Assembly (NCBI RefSeq): GCF_030232585.1
Contig: NZ_JASPJX010000002.1
Span: 1-64,000, forward strand
Length of the DNA: 64,000 nucleotides
Direction: 5' to 3'
Source: Corynebacterium sp. MSK008
GTDB lineage: Bacteria > Actinomycetota > Actinomycetes > Mycobacteriales > Mycobacteriaceae
Both the position numbers and the translations under genes were made by a program. Positions 8,190 through 16,894 of this stretch are shown piece by piece (position 1 is the first letter of the stretch; every line of letters begins with the position of its first letter). The notes below the pieces were generated by a model. That model was not told the origin of the DNA, ran no database searches, and was given only the letters and a program-made list of their open reading frames with translations.

Positions 8190-9011
8190 ATGGTTTCCAT
8201 CGACACCTACAACGCCTGCGTCGACTTCCCCATCTTCGACGCCAAGTCCCGTTCCCTGAAGAAGGCCGTGATGTCTTCCGCCGGCGGCAAGATCGGCCAG
8301 AACGCCTCCAACACCGTGGTCGTCGAGGCGCTGCGCGACATTAACCTGCACTTGCGGGAGGGTGACCGCGTCGGCTTGGTCGGCCACAACGGCGCAGGTA
8401 AATCGACCCTGCTGCGCCTGCTCTCGGGCATCTACGAACCCACCCGCGGCGTCGCGGACGTGCGCGGCCGCGTCGCCCCCGTCTTCGACCTTGGTGTGGG
8501 CATGGACCCGGAGATCTCCGGCTACGAAAACATCATCATCCGCGGCCTGTTCCTGGGCCAGACGCGCAAGCAGATGAAGGCGAAGATGGACGAAATCGCC
8601 GAGTTTTCCGAGCTCGGCGACTACCTCAACATGCCCCTTCGCACCTACTCCACCGGCATGCGCGTCAGGTTGGCGCTCGGCGTGGTCACCTCCATCGAGC
8701 CGGAGATCCTGTTGCTCGACGAGGGCATCGGCGCCGTCGACGCCGCCTTCATGGCCAAAGCCCGCGTCCGGCTCGCCGAGATGGTGGAGCGCTCCGGCAT
8801 CCTGGTCTTCGCCTCCCACTCCAACGACTTCTTGGCCCAGCTATGCAACACCGCCCTGTGGGTGGACAAGGGCGAAATCCGGGAGGCCGGCCTGGTCGCC
8901 GATGTCGTGGGCGCCTACGAGGGGCCCGAGACCGGCGAGTACGTCGCCGAGCTGGTGGAGCGGTTCCACGGTGATGACACTTCACGGCCGAATCTGTCAG
9001 ACGGCCCCTAA
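8190..9011 (+). CDS. wzt: ABC transporter ATPase for galactan export (Wzt)
   Basis: 273 aa. Walker A GHNGAGKST lies at 65-73, the signature is YSTGMRVRLALG, and Walker B is EILLLDE, followed by an H-loop ASHSND. The N-terminal extension before the P-loop (VDFPIFDAKSRSLKK) is typical of polysaccharide/teichoic acid exporters (RfbE/TagH). It powers the Wzm permease. A purine-rich AGGAGTTTAGGAG precedes the ATG. The last nine codons and stop lie inside 69-bp repeat copy B, so its extreme C-terminus (RPNLSDGP) is repeat-derived. Confidence 0.93.
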   Translation: MVSIDTYNACVDFPIFDAKSRSLKKAVMSSAGGKIGQNASNTVVVEALRDINLHLREGDRVGLVGHNGAGKSTLLRLLSGIYEPTRGVADVRGRVAPVFDLGVGMDPEISGYENIIIRGLFLGQTRKQMKAKMDEIAEFSELGDYLNMPLRTYSTGMRVRLALGVVTSIEPEILLLDEGIGAVDAAFMAKARVRLAEMVERSGILVFASHSNDFLAQLCNTALWVDKGEIREAGLVADVVGAYEGPETGEYVAELVERFHGDDTSRPNLSDGP

Positions 9012-9053
9012 ACCCCCAGGTCACCGCAAACCGCCGGCGTAATCTGTCAGGAC
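8985..9053. repeat. 69-bp convergent-intergenic repeat, copy B
   Basis: 69 bp from CGGCCGAATCTGTCAGAC to AATCTGTCAGGAC. It overlaps the 3' end of wzt (stop at 9011) and the stop codon of the minus-strand gene at 9047, so it forms the junction of a convergent pair. Similarity is 58/69 to copy A and 47/69 to copy C by hand count. Confidence 0.85.
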
Positions 9054-10021
9054 TGGAGCTTGCGGATCAGCGCCACGAGCTTCTCCACAAACTTGTGCAA
9101 CGACGCCGTAGTGAAGCGGAGCACCCGCCACCCGCAAATGGTGAGATCGGAGTTTATTTCGGCGTCTTTGTGCCACTGCTTCGCCTCGCCGTGGTGGGCG
9201 CCGTCGTACATGATCCCGATCCCGAGCTCCGGGATCGCCAGGTCAAACGTGGTCACGATCTTGCCGCCGTCCCGGACAACGACTTGCTCCTCCAGCCGCA
9301 GCCCGAACTCGTCGCACACCATCTGGGCGAGTAGGCGCATTTCGGTCTCTTTTGGCGAGTCCGCCAGCTTGCTGGACTTCGCAAGCGCGCGGGTAAGCCA
9401 CCGCTTGCACACCGTCCCTGAGCTCGCCTGCAGGATGTCCACCGGGTCAATGCCCAGGTGGCGCCGCACACAGTCAATGAGAGTGATCGCTTCAACAAGG
9501 TCCATGCTGTGCCCGGCGAAGGTGGGGCCATTGCTTTGCGACGTCCTCCGGATCTCCCTCAGCACCTGCGCCGTCGCCGCCGCTGGGTTGGCCACCTGCA
9601 GCGCATGCCCGTAGTGCCGGACCTGCCAAACGTGCTCGGGTTTGCACCCCCGGCGCACGATCGACGGCTTGGAGATGTTGCCGTTTGAGTTGCGTTCCGC
9701 GGATGGGTCCATGAGCACAGTGTCCTTGCCCTCCACCCGGTACCTGAGTCCGTACAGGGCGAGCGCGCCATGGGCGAGGACCACGGTGGAGGGGTTTTCT
9801 ATGCCGAAGGCGGCGGCACGGTACGCGGCGGGGACTTGGTAGATCACTCCCCGCGGGTGGTTTCGCGAGTCCGCGCGGGCTAACTCGTAGGATCTCTGCT
9901 CCCTCGCGAGCATGTGGAATCTCGCGCTTACCTGCATCGTTTGCATCCCCTGGGGCAGGTTCCCGGCGGGGAGCAGACTGTTCTCTGGACCGACATTCAT
10001 CCCGTCATACAAATTCACCAT
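9047..10021 (-). CDS. DUF559 / Vsr-like nuclease-fold protein
   Basis: 324 aa, no signal peptide. The N-terminal half resembles the winged-helix, AbiEi-like leaders common in actinobacterial DUF559 proteins. The C-terminal part (about 235-324) has the endonuclease-fold pattern TTFDLAIPELGIGIMYDGAHH followed by KDAEINSDL and CGWRVLRFT, as in very-short-patch-repair-like domains. Activity is not proven; the usual ExK-type triad is only partly visible. The ATG at 10021 is the most upstream option; internal Met codons at residues 8 and 26 are possible. It separates wzt from glfT1 and is absent from the canonical arabinogalactan order, suggesting insertion. Confidence 0.72.
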   Translation of the reverse strand: MVNLYDGMNVGPENSLLPAGNLPQGMQTMQVSARFHMLAREQRSYELARADSRNHPRGVIYQVPAAYRAAAFGIENPSTVVLAHGALALYGLRYRVEGKDTVLMDPSAERNSNGNISKPSIVRRGCKPEHVWQVRHYGHALQVANPAAATAQVLREIRRTSQSNGPTFAGHSMDLVEAITLIDCVRRHLGIDPVDILQASSGTVCKRWLTRALAKSSKLADSPKETEMRLLAQMVCDEFGLRLEEQVVVRDGGKIVTTFDLAIPELGIGIMYDGAHHGEAKQWHKDAEINSDLTICGWRVLRFTTASLHKFVEKLVALIRKLQS

Positions 10022-10075
10022 GCCTACTTAGACGTGAAGAATGCGCGTTTGGATCCCTCGGGCACAATAAAAGGC

Positions 10076-10978
10076 ATGACTGCGTTGAATCCGAACGGCA
10101 CGACCGCCGCCGTGATTGTCACCCACCGTCGCGTTGACCTGCTGGAACATTCCTTGGAGCAGGTGGTCAGCCAGACGCATCCGGTGGATTGGGTGATTGT
10201 GGTGGACAACGGGGCGCAACAAGAGGTGCAGAAGCTTCTCGACGACCTCGCGGCCGACCGCGCCGTCTACCTCCCATCCAAAACGAATCTGGGTGGCGCG
10301 GGCGGGTTCGCCTACGGATTCCTGCACGCCCTGGCCCTGGGCGCAGACGCGATCTGGTGCGCGGACGACGACGGCCGCCCCAAAGATGAACACGTCCTGG
10401 CAGAGCTGTACCGAGTCGCAGACAAGCACCAGCTGGCGGAGGTTTCCCCGGTGGTGGCCAACATCGACGACCCGGAGAAGCTGGCCTTCCCGCTACGCCA
10501 GGGCACCACCTGGCACCGCCGCGTAGATGAGCTCGAAGGCGACTTCCTGCCCCAGTACGCGAGCCTGTTCAACGGCGCGCTGATCTCGGCAAAGGCCATG
10601 GAGCGCATCGGTGTGCCGGACTACCGCCTGTTCATTCGGGGCGACGAGGTGGAGTACCACCGTCGTCTGGCGCAAAGCGGCCTGAAATACGGCACCGCGC
10701 TGACCACGTTCTACCTGCACCCGGACGGCTCGGGCGAGTTCCACCCGATCATGGGCGGGCGCGCCCACGCGCAGTTTCCGGACAACCCCACTAAGCGGTA
10801 TTTCACGTACCGGAACCGCGGCTACATTATTAACCAGCGTGGCATGAAGAAGATGCAGCTGCAGGAGGTGGTGCGCTTCGGCTGGTTCTTCCTGCTGGAG
10901 AAGAAGGACCCGAAGGGCTTCTTCCAATGGCTGAAGCTGCTGCGCCGGGGCGCGCGCGAGGACTTTAGGCGGCCATAG
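10076..10978 (+). CDS. glfT1: Galactofuranosyltransferase GlfT1
   Basis: 300 aa GT2-family enzyme, close to the 304 aa of Rv3782. It adds the first galactofuranose residues to the decaprenyl-PP-GlcNAc-Rha linker of arabinogalactan. Visible motifs are the N-terminal VIVTHRR start of the GT-A fold, VVDNG, and the metal-binding CADDDGRPKDE near residue 100, which is the expanded DxD of GlfT proteins. Near 190-205 a GDEVEYHRRL segment holds the likely catalytic acid. The longer open frame to 9914 is rejected because homology begins at ATG 10076. It overlaps the convergent GtrA gene by 14 bases. Confidence 0.94.
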   Translation: MTALNPNGTTAAVIVTHRRVDLLEHSLEQVVSQTHPVDWVIVVDNGAQQEVQKLLDDLAADRAVYLPSKTNLGGAGGFAYGFLHALALGADAIWCADDDGRPKDEHVLAELYRVADKHQLAEVSPVVANIDDPEKLAFPLRQGTTWHRRVDELEGDFLPQYASLFNGALISAKAMERIGVPDYRLFIRGDEVEYHRRLAQSGLKYGTALTTFYLHPDGSGEFHPIMGGRAHAQFPDNPTKRYFTYRNRGYIINQRGMKKMQLQEVVRFGWFFLLEKKDPKGFFQWLKLLRRGAREDFRRP

Positions 10979-11393
10979 TCTTCTTGGCTTCGCGGAAGAT
11001 CAGGTGGCGTTGCAGCTCAAAGTTGACCACGGTGGCCACGCCCTGGGCGATAACAAAGGACACGAGGTTCTTCCACGGGTTGACCAGGCCCAGCGACGTC
11101 AGTGGCGAGTCCGTGATGCGCCACAGCACCATCTGCACCGCAAACGTCACGGCGTAGAGCACGAACACCGCCCCGGCTTTCTTCGCGTTGATCTTGGCGT
11201 TGAAGGAGAACTTGGAGTTGAGCACGTACGCGGCGAGCGTGCCGAAGACCCAGCCCACGGCCTTGGCAAAGTCGCGCTGCCACCCCAGCAACTCGTCGAG
11301 GGTGTGGGTGATGCCGAAGTCGATGACTGCGCAGCCCACGCCGACCAAGAGGAAGGGCACGAGCTGCTGTTTCAGGGTAGAACTTGAAGCCAC
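10965..11393 (-). CDS. GtrA-family small membrane protein
   Basis: 142 aa with four predicted membrane helices and the GtrA pattern FLLVGVGCAVIDFGITHTL at the start. Rv3789, the M. tuberculosis counterpart next to dprE1, has been linked to decaprenyl-phospho-arabinose handling and to recruiting arabinosyltransferases, so the same role is inferred. The start is GTG 11393. In Mycobacterium this gene adjoins dprE1 in the same direction; here it is on the opposite strand and separated from dprE1 by two unknown genes. Confidence 0.88.
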   Translation of the reverse strand: MASSSTLKQQLVPFLLVGVGCAVIDFGITHTLDELLGWQRDFAKAVGWVFGTLAAYVLNSKFSFNAKINAKKAGAVFVLYAVTFAVQMVLWRITDSPLTSLGLVNPWKNLVSFVIAQGVATVVNFELQRHLIFREAKKTMAA

Positions 11394-11404
11394 GGGCGAA
11401 TACC

Positions 11405-12187
11405 CTACCCTCGCATGAGCTGGCGGTAGATATCCAACATCTCCGCCGCGCTCCTTTCGCCGCCGATTTCATCCAGCGAAGCGAGCGACTCTGCGCACAG
11501 CCCCCGGATCTCCCCCATGGACAACGCACCATGGCCCAGCGAGGCGAAGATGCTCTCCGCGATGTGCGCTGTCTCCCCGCCCGCGCAGCAGGTCAGCGCG
11601 AACACCAGGGACCAAAAGGCATCGCGCTCCAACCGCCCGGACTCCACCGGCAGCGCCTCAATCCGCGGCCCGGAACCCACATCGAGCGCTTGCAGCAGCG
11701 GTGCGAAGTCGTGCCCGCGCGCCCGCGCCATGAACTCGCGCACCTCCGCGCGCAGCCCGGGCACCTCCACCTCCCCCATCAGCCGGGCGTTGACTGCGCC
11801 GATGTCGAAGGGCACCGGCCCGAACGATCCGGAGCCCGCCACGCACACGGACGGCGGCGTGGACTCGTCGCGCGGGTACACGTTGGCCAACTGCATCTCG
11901 AAGGACCACAAGCCTTTGGAGAAGTGGGCGGAATCGCCGGGGGACTTTAGGACGTCGCAAAGCAAACGCTCCTGGGGCGCATCCGCACCCACACCCTCGA
12001 CGCCGAAGACCTCCCCCACGATCTCGCAGCACTCCGCGATGGTCGCGTCCTCGTCGATGCCCACCCACCGGTACACAACCTCATCCGACACCAGGCCAAC
12101 GCGCACAAGCAGCGTCGCACCAGCCCGGCGCTCGGTGAGGCGGATCACCGGCGCGAGGTGGTCTGAGCGGTAGAGGGTGCTGGACAT
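11405..12187 (-). CDS. Hypothetical protein
   Basis: 260 aa from ATG 12187 (an in-frame ATG at 12214 would add nine residues but overlaps the divergent gene). Soluble, acidic and Cys-containing (CCEIVGEVFG, CCAGGETAH). The N-terminal beta-strand pattern VIRLTERRAGATLLVRVGL faintly recalls plasmid pRiA4b ORF3-like folds, but this is not firm. It lies 11 bp upstream of the GtrA start in the same orientation, so the two may be co-transcribed. No function can be assigned. Confidence 0.7.
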   Translation of the reverse strand: MSSTLYRSDHLAPVIRLTERRAGATLLVRVGLVSDEVVYRWVGIDEDATIAECCEIVGEVFGVEGVGADAPQERLLCDVLKSPGDSAHFSKGLWSFEMQLANVYPRDESTPPSVCVAGSGSFGPVPFDIGAVNARLMGEVEVPGLRAEVREFMARARGHDFAPLLQALDVGSGPRIEALPVESGRLERDAFWSLVFALTCCAGGETAHIAESIFASLGHGALSMGEIRGLCAESLASLDEIGGERSAAEMLDIYRQLMRG

Positions 12188-12212
12188 GGCGCCCAATATA
12201 GGCTTTCTTTCC

Positions 12213-12449
12213 ATGAGGAAGCATTACAAAGGCGACGACCCCAACGCGATCCACGAGGCAGCACAGCGTATCGACGCCCCGTTGTCCGACTTCATGGTCC
12301 GCCTCATGGCGGAAGAACTGCCTTTCGTGGACTCCAAAGGCCGCACCCGGATCTACGAGATCCTGCGCGAACACAAGGCAGCCGGCAAACCTGTGATTTC
12401 CAGCCAAGAAGAGCTCCCCGCGGAGATTCGTAGCATCATGGACCTGTAG
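12213..12449 (+). CDS. Small hypothetical protein
   Basis: 78 aa, highly charged and predicted helical, starting MRKHYKGDDPNAIHEAAQRI. No signal peptide or transmembrane segment. A GTG at 12177 would add 12 residues but overlaps the divergent gene; neither start has a clear ribosome site, so a leaderless transcript is possible. It sits 21 bp before dprE1 in the same direction and may be co-transcribed with it. Family not recognised. Confidence 0.6.
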   Translation: MRKHYKGDDPNAIHEAAQRIDAPLSDFMVRLMAEELPFVDSKGRTRIYEILREHKAAGKPVISSQEELPAEIRSIMDL

Positions 12450-12470
12450 TCCGGCGGTAGTGTTGTGGGC

Positions 12471-13868
12471 ATGGAACTGACAACCCAATCCCTCTACGGC
12501 TGGGGCCGCACCGCCCCCTCTACCGCACAGGTGTTGTCCACCGCCGACGTTGACACCATCGCCCAGGCAGTCAAGCAGGTGGCCGACGAAAACTCCGAGC
12601 TTCCAGAACACAAGCGCCGCGGCATCATCGCCCGCGGCATGGGCCGCTCCTACGGCGACCCCGCCCAAAACGGCGGCGGCCTCGTCGTCGACATGACGCC
12701 GCTGAACCGCATCCACTCCATCGACCCGGATACCGGCATCGTCGACGTGGACGCAGGCGTGACCCTGGACCAGCTGATGAAGGCCGCCCTGCCCTACGGC
12801 CTGTGGGTCCCGGTGCTGCCCGGCACCCGCCAGGTCACCATCGGCGGTGCCATCGGACCGGACATTCACGGCAAGAACCACCACTCCGCAGGCTCTTTCG
12901 GCGACCACGTGCTCTCCATGGAGCTGTTGGTCGCGGACGGCCGCGTGCTGCACCTGGAGCCCACCGGCGAGACGGCCGAGCTGTTCTGGGCCACCGTCGG
13001 CGGCATGGGCCTGACCGGCATCATCCTGCGCGCCCGCATCCAGATGACGTTCACGGAGACCGCCTACTTCATCGCGGACACCGACCGCACCGACACGTTG
13101 GACGAGACGATCGCGGCCCACTCCGACGGCTCCGAGGTGAACTACACCTACTCCTCGGCCTGGTTCGACGCCATCTCCGCGCCGCCGAAGACCGGCCGCT
13201 CCACCATCTCCCGCGGCTCTTTGGCCACCCTGGACCAGCTCAAGGAGTACGCGCCGAAGCTGGCGAAGGACCCGCTGAAGTTCAACGCCCCGCAGCTGAT
13301 GACAGTGCCGGACATCTTCCCGTCCTGGACCATGAACAAACTGTCGCTGATGGCCATCGGCGAGGCGTACTACCTGATGGGCAAACCCGCGCGTAACCAG
13401 GTGCTCAACCTCACGCAGTTCTACCAGCCGCTGGATCTCATCGGCGAGTGGAACCGCGGCTACGGCAAGGCCGGCTTCCTGCAGTACCAGTTCGTCGTGC
13501 CCACCGACGCCGTGGAGCCGTTCAAGGACATCATCTACGACATCCAGGCGTCCGGCCACTACACCGCCCTGAACGTGTTCAAGCTGTTCGGCGCGGGCAA
13601 CCAGGCGCCGCTGTCCTACCCCATGAAGGGCTGGAACGTGTGCGTGGACTTCCCGATTAGGGATGGCCTGAACGAGTTCCTGGACCGCCTGGACGACCAG
13701 GTCATGGAGTTCGGCGGCCGCCTCTACCTGGCCAAGGAGTCCCGCACCTCCGCGGAGAAGTTCCACAAGATGTACCCGGGGATGGCCGGCTGGCTGAAGA
13801 CCCGCCGCGACATCGACCCGACCGGCGTGTTCGCATCCGACATGTCCCGCCGACTCGAGCTGAACTAA
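12471..13868 (+). CDS. dprE1: Decaprenylphosphoryl-beta-D-ribose 2'-oxidase DprE1
   Basis: 465 aa FAD-dependent oxidase of the VAO/p-cresol methylhydroxylase family. It oxidises decaprenyl-phospho-ribose to the 2'-keto intermediate, the first half of DPA synthesis for arabinan. FAD-binding features include [15 protein letters not shown] and [15 protein letters not shown]. Cys391, in [10 protein letters not shown], is the equivalent of M. tuberculosis Cys387, the residue hit by benzothiazinones. Lys422, in YLAKESRTS, matches active-site Lys418. It is followed 12 bp later by dprE2, as expected for the two-component epimerase. Confidence 0.97.
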   Translation: MELTTQSLYGWGRTAPSTAQVLSTADVDTIAQAVKQVADENSELPEHKRRGIIARGMGRSYGDPAQNGGGLVVDMTPLNRIHSIDPDTGIVDVDAGVTLDQLMKAALPYGLWVPVLPGTRQVTIGGAIGPDIHGKNHHSAGSFGDHVLSMELLVADGRVLHLEPTGETAELFWATVGGMGLTGIILRARIQMTFTETAYFIADTDRTDTLDETIAAHSDGSEVNYTYSSAWFDAISAPPKTGRSTISRGSLATLDQLKEYAPKLAKDPLKFNAPQLMTVPDIFPSWTMNKLSLMAIGEAYYLMGKPARNQVLNLTQFYQPLDLIGEWNRGYGKAGFLQYQFVVPTDAVEPFKDIIYDIQASGHYTALNVFKLFGAGNQAPLSYPMKGWNVCVDFPIRDGLNEFLDRLDDQVMEFGGRLYLAKESRTSAEKFHKMYPGMAGWLKTRRDIDPTGVFASDMSRRLELN

Positions 13869-13880
13869 GGAGAACCGACC

Positions 13881-14645
13881 ATGTTGAATGCAGTAGGCCA
13901 AGCCCAGCACATCCTGCTCCTCGGCGGCACCAGCGAGATCGGCCTCGCCATCGTCGCCGAGCTCGCCTCCCGCGGCGGCAGCCCCACCGTCACCCTGTGC
14001 GCGCGCAAGGACTCCCCGCGTATCGACGGCGCGATCTCGGCCGTCCAGCACGCCGGCGCAGGCCACGTGCGCCTCGTCGACTTCGACGCGCTCAATTTCG
14101 CCGCCCACCCGGCCGTGCTCGACGCCGCATTCGAGGACGGCGATGTCGACGTTGCCGTGGTCGCCTTTGGCACCCTCGGCGACCAGGAGCAGCTCTGGCA
14201 GGACCAGGCAGCGGCCGTCGCGTCCGCGCAGACGAACTTCACCGCCCCGATGTCCGTGGGCGTGCTTTTGGGCCAGCACATGAAGCGTCAGGGCCACGGC
14301 ACGATCATCGCCCTGTCGTCCGTGGCGGGCCAGCGCGTGCGCCGCTCCAACTTCGTCTACGGCGCCTCCAAGTCCGGCATCGACGGGTTCTACCTGCAGC
14401 TCGGCGAGGCGCTCAAGGACGACGGCGTGAAGGTCACCGTGGTCCGCCCCGGCCAGGTGCGCACCAAGATGACCGACGGCCTGGATGAGGCCCCACTCAC
14501 CGTGAACAAAGAAGACGTGGCCGAGGCCGCCGTCGAGGCGGCGCTGGCCGGCAAGTCCTCCGTGTTCGTGCACAAGCTGTTCGGCCCCATCTCCCTGGTA
14601 CTGAAGGCCATCCCGGCGCCGATCATGAGCAAGCTGAACTTCTAG
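13881..14645 (+). CDS. dprE2: Decaprenylphosphoryl-2-keto-ribose reductase DprE2
   Basis: 254 aa SDR enzyme that reduces the DprE1 product with NADH to decaprenyl-phospho-arabinose. The cofactor motif is LLLGGTSEIG near 12-21, and the catalytic Ser-Tyr-Lys set is ALSSVAG...YGASKSG. The ribosome site AAGGAG lies about 8 bases upstream of the ATG. Together with dprE1 it forms a tight two-gene unit that ends in the strong hairpin at 14658-14701. Confidence 0.96.
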   Translation: MLNAVGQAQHILLLGGTSEIGLAIVAELASRGGSPTVTLCARKDSPRIDGAISAVQHAGAGHVRLVDFDALNFAAHPAVLDAAFEDGDVDVAVVAFGTLGDQEQLWQDQAAAVASAQTNFTAPMSVGVLLGQHMKRQGHGTIIALSSVAGQRVRRSNFVYGASKSGIDGFYLQLGEALKDDGVKVTVVRPGQVRTKMTDGLDEAPLTVNKEDVAEAAVEAALAGKSSVFVHKLFGPISLVLKAIPAPIMSKLNF

Positions 14646-14657
14646 TACTGCCCGCAT

Positions 14658-14701
14658 AATTCAGCCGCGATCCGTCCCCGCTGACGGATCGCGGCTGAAT
14701 T
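14658..14701 (+). terminator. Perfect 19-bp hairpin downstream of dprE2
   Basis: AATTCAGCCGCGATCCGTC and GACGGATCGCGGCTGAATT form a perfect 19-bp stem with a CCCGCT loop, starting 12 bases after the dprE2 stop. Only two T follow, so termination may not need a U-run. The 3' arm overlaps the first 10 bases of 69-bp repeat copy C. Confidence 0.75.
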
Positions 14702-14760
14702 TGTCAGACGGGCCCTATATCCCCAGAACCCTGACTTTTTCTGCCTGAAAGTGTCAGGAC
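14692..14760. repeat. 69-bp convergent-intergenic repeat, copy C
   Basis: The most diverged copy: CGGCTGAATTTGTCAGACGG, central TATCCCCAG, end GTGTCAGGAC. It matches copy B at about 47 of 69 positions, with both ends best conserved. It lies between convergent dprE2 and the permease gene whose stop is at 14764. Confidence 0.8.
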
Positions 14761-14763
14761 CAC

Positions 14764-16140
14764 CTAGTCGTTCGCCCGGCCCATCCCGAGCAGTACCTTC
14801 TCGCGCAACCGGCCGGTCCCCAGCACCGCCAGGACGCAACCGATCAGCGCCACCACAACGAGCGCGCCGAACAGCACCAACTTGTCCAGCACATCGACGT
14901 GGACCAAGACCATGGCGGTGCCCATCAGGTTGCCCATGCCGAACCCGAGCAGCGCCACCACCAGCATGGGCACCCCAACCTCGCGGGCAGCCACCTTGGT
15001 GTGGAAGGCTGCGGGCGCGCCGATGAAGTACAGCGACTTGGTCAGTTGTTTTTGCTCCACCACGCTCAACGCTTGGGTGAGCAGCGTGGACGACACCATC
15101 AGCACCGTCGCGAAGACCACGGTGATAGCCACACCGGAGGGGATATCACCCGCGATCATCTTCAGGGCAGGGGCTTCGTCAATTTCAGGTACCGCTGAGA
15201 ACCAGCCACCAATACCGCCGATAAACGCCACGAAGTAGAGCGCGGTCACGCGCTTCCAAGTGGTTTTGGCGCCGCGGCCCACCCGGCGCGTGGCCACGTA
15301 GTTGGCAGCCCCGGGCACCCGGTAGCTCAGCCGCGCGAGCAGCTGGATCACACCGACCGCGATCAGTGCGCTGACGGTGAGAATGCCGCCGGCTACGACC
15401 AGCACCACCACGAATTCCAACGCGTCTGCCTCCGGCGCGATGGTCAGCGAACTCAGGTAGCGGTACAGCAGCACCGCACCAACTACCGATAGCGCCAGCG
15501 TGACCCAGCTCTGCCCCTTCGGCGGGATTTTCTTGGTCACGCCGAGTGGGGTCACGGCGACTCGTCGCAACGCGAGCCACACGGAGCACGCGGCCAGGAT
15601 CAGCACCACGATCCACGCGGCGGGGATGACCCACCAGGTGAGCATCTCCCAGGTGCCGACCCGCTTTTCCTGGAACGTCAGCAACGACCATGCGGGGCAC
15701 GTGACTACGTACAGCACCGAGCCGAGCACCAACCCGACAAACGCCTGGCGCAGCGATTCCAGGATCATCATCCCGCGCACCTCGCCGGCCGTCGCGCCGA
15801 TGAGGCGAAGCACCGCTAGGTGTTCCTCGCGCCCGCCGAGATTCGCCCTGGCGGCCTGGGTGAGCAGCCCCAACAGGCTCGGCACGAGCAGCACGCTGGC
15901 GAACAAGGCGAGGAACACGTACGCCAGTGAGATCGGATCGACCTCCGTGAGCGCCTCGTGCGGGTGCATGTTGCGCGCCACGAACATCCAGGTGCCGCCC
16001 ATAAGGGTGCACAGCATCCAGGTCGCCACCGTCACCGCAACCAGCGACAGCGCACGCACCCAGCGCTCGCCGATCTGCCGCTGCGAGCGCCCTTCGCTTG
16101 TCTGCGACACCGCCGACCGCATCAACGTCACCGCACTCAT
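14764..16140 (-). CDS. FtsX-like ABC transporter permease
   Basis: 458 aa membrane protein with the MacB/FtsX layout: one N-terminal helix (about 30-50), further helices grouped at about 90-190, 230-275 and 310-440, and short FtsX-type repeats around ASVLLVPSLLGLLTQAARA. It overlaps the ATPase gene by 4 bases (ATGA), so the two are translationally coupled. Transporters of this class move lipids, lipoproteins or peptides, or act as sensors. The divergent two-component system suggests a regulated envelope-stress or antimicrobial-peptide module. Substrate unknown. Confidence 0.85.
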   Translation of the reverse strand: MSAVTLMRSAVSQTSEGRSQRQIGERWVRALSLVAVTVATWMLCTLMGGTWMFVARNMHPHEALTEVDPISLAYVFLALFASVLLVPSLLGLLTQAARANLGGREEHLAVLRLIGATAGEVRGMMILESLRQAFVGLVLGSVLYVVTCPAWSLLTFQEKRVGTWEMLTWWVIPAAWIVVLILAACSVWLALRRVAVTPLGVTKKIPPKGQSWVTLALSVVGAVLLYRYLSSLTIAPEADALEFVVVLVVAGGILTVSALIAVGVIQLLARLSYRVPGAANYVATRRVGRGAKTTWKRVTALYFVAFIGGIGGWFSAVPEIDEAPALKMIAGDIPSGVAITVVFATVLMVSSTLLTQALSVVEQKQLTKSLYFIGAPAAFHTKVAAREVGVPMLVVALLGFGMGNLMGTAMVLVHVDVLDKLVLFGALVVVALIGCVLAVLGTGRLREKVLLGMGRAND

Positions 16141-16811
16141 AACGCCACCTCCGAGTGGATCAGGCCGTCGCGGATCTCAACGCGGCGGCTACACCAATCG
16201 GCGATCTTCGGGTCGTGCGTGACCACCACGAGTGCTACACCGAACTTCTGGCACACGGCCACGATTTGCTGCATAACTTCGTGGCCGGTGGCCTGGTCCA
16301 ACGCCGCCGTCGGCTCGTCAGCGAATACCACAGACGGCGGCCCGGCCAAAGCACGCGCGATGGCTACGCGCTGCCCCTGCCCGCCGGAGAGCTGCCCCGG
16401 GTACCGGTCCACATAGGCACCCAGGCCCAGGCGTGTGAGCATGTCAATGGCTTCGTCGTGTGCTTGCGACCGCGGCACCCCGCGCATGATCTGCGGCAGG
16501 GCGACGTTTTCGGTGGCGGTCAGCTCCGGCAGCAACTGGCCGTCTTGGAAGATGAAGCCGAAGTGCTCCAGGCGCAGGCGCGAGCGTTCGGCGTCGCTCA
16601 TTGCGGCTACATCGCGGCCGTCGAACAGCACCTCGCCCTGGTCGGGAACGAGCACGCCGGACATGCAGTGCAGCAGCGTCGATTTACCAGAGCCCGAAGG
16701 CCCCATGATGGCCACGGATTCGCCGTCGCCCACCGTCAGACTGATGCCTTCGAGGACCCGCTGCTGGGGGAATGACTTAGTGATGTCTCTGAGTTCAAGC
16801 ATGGTTTCCAT
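16137..16811 (-). CDS. ABC transporter ATP-binding protein (MacB/LolD type)
   Basis: 224 aa. Walker A GPSGSGKST near 36-44, signature LSGGQGQRVAIARAL, Walker B VVFADEPTAALD, H-loop VVVTHD. This is the ATPase partner of the FtsX-like permease at 14764. ATG 16811 gives METMLELRD; ATG 16802 is equally plausible and closer to the usual family start. It is divergently arranged with the histidine kinase gene, and the shared intergenic region holds an inverted repeat. Confidence 0.9.
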   Translation of the reverse strand: METMLELRDITKSFPQQRVLEGISLTVGDGESVAIMGPSGSGKSTLLHCMSGVLVPDQGEVLFDGRDVAAMSDAERSRLRLEHFGFIFQDGQLLPELTATENVALPQIMRGVPRSQAHDEAIDMLTRLGLGAYVDRYPGQLSGGQGQRVAIARALAGPPSVVFADEPTAALDQATGHEVMQQIVAVCQKFGVALVVVTHDPKIADWCSRRVEIRDGLIHSEVAL

Positions 16812-16831
16812 TTCACAGGTGGTCGTCGCTA

Positions 16832-16868
16832 AGCACTATGGCCCTGACTCCCGAATATGGGTAGTGCT
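16832..16868. promoter_or_regulatory. Inverted repeat in the ABC / two-component divergent promoter region
   Basis: AGCACTA (16832-16838) and TAGTGCT (16862-16868) are exact inverted arms around a 23-bp spacer, in the 83-bp gap between the divergent transporter and kinase genes. The location suits a binding site for the adjacent LuxR-type response regulator; this is an inference from position. Confidence 0.4.
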
Positions 16869-16894
16869 AGCTCTACCCCGCTACGCTTTCGGAC

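Noticed and set aside
12081..14657. 858-residue minus-strand open frame across dprE1/dprE2
   Set aside because: High GC leaves antisense frames open; the plus strand encodes clearly recognisable DprE1 and DprE2, and the antisense product shows no domain.
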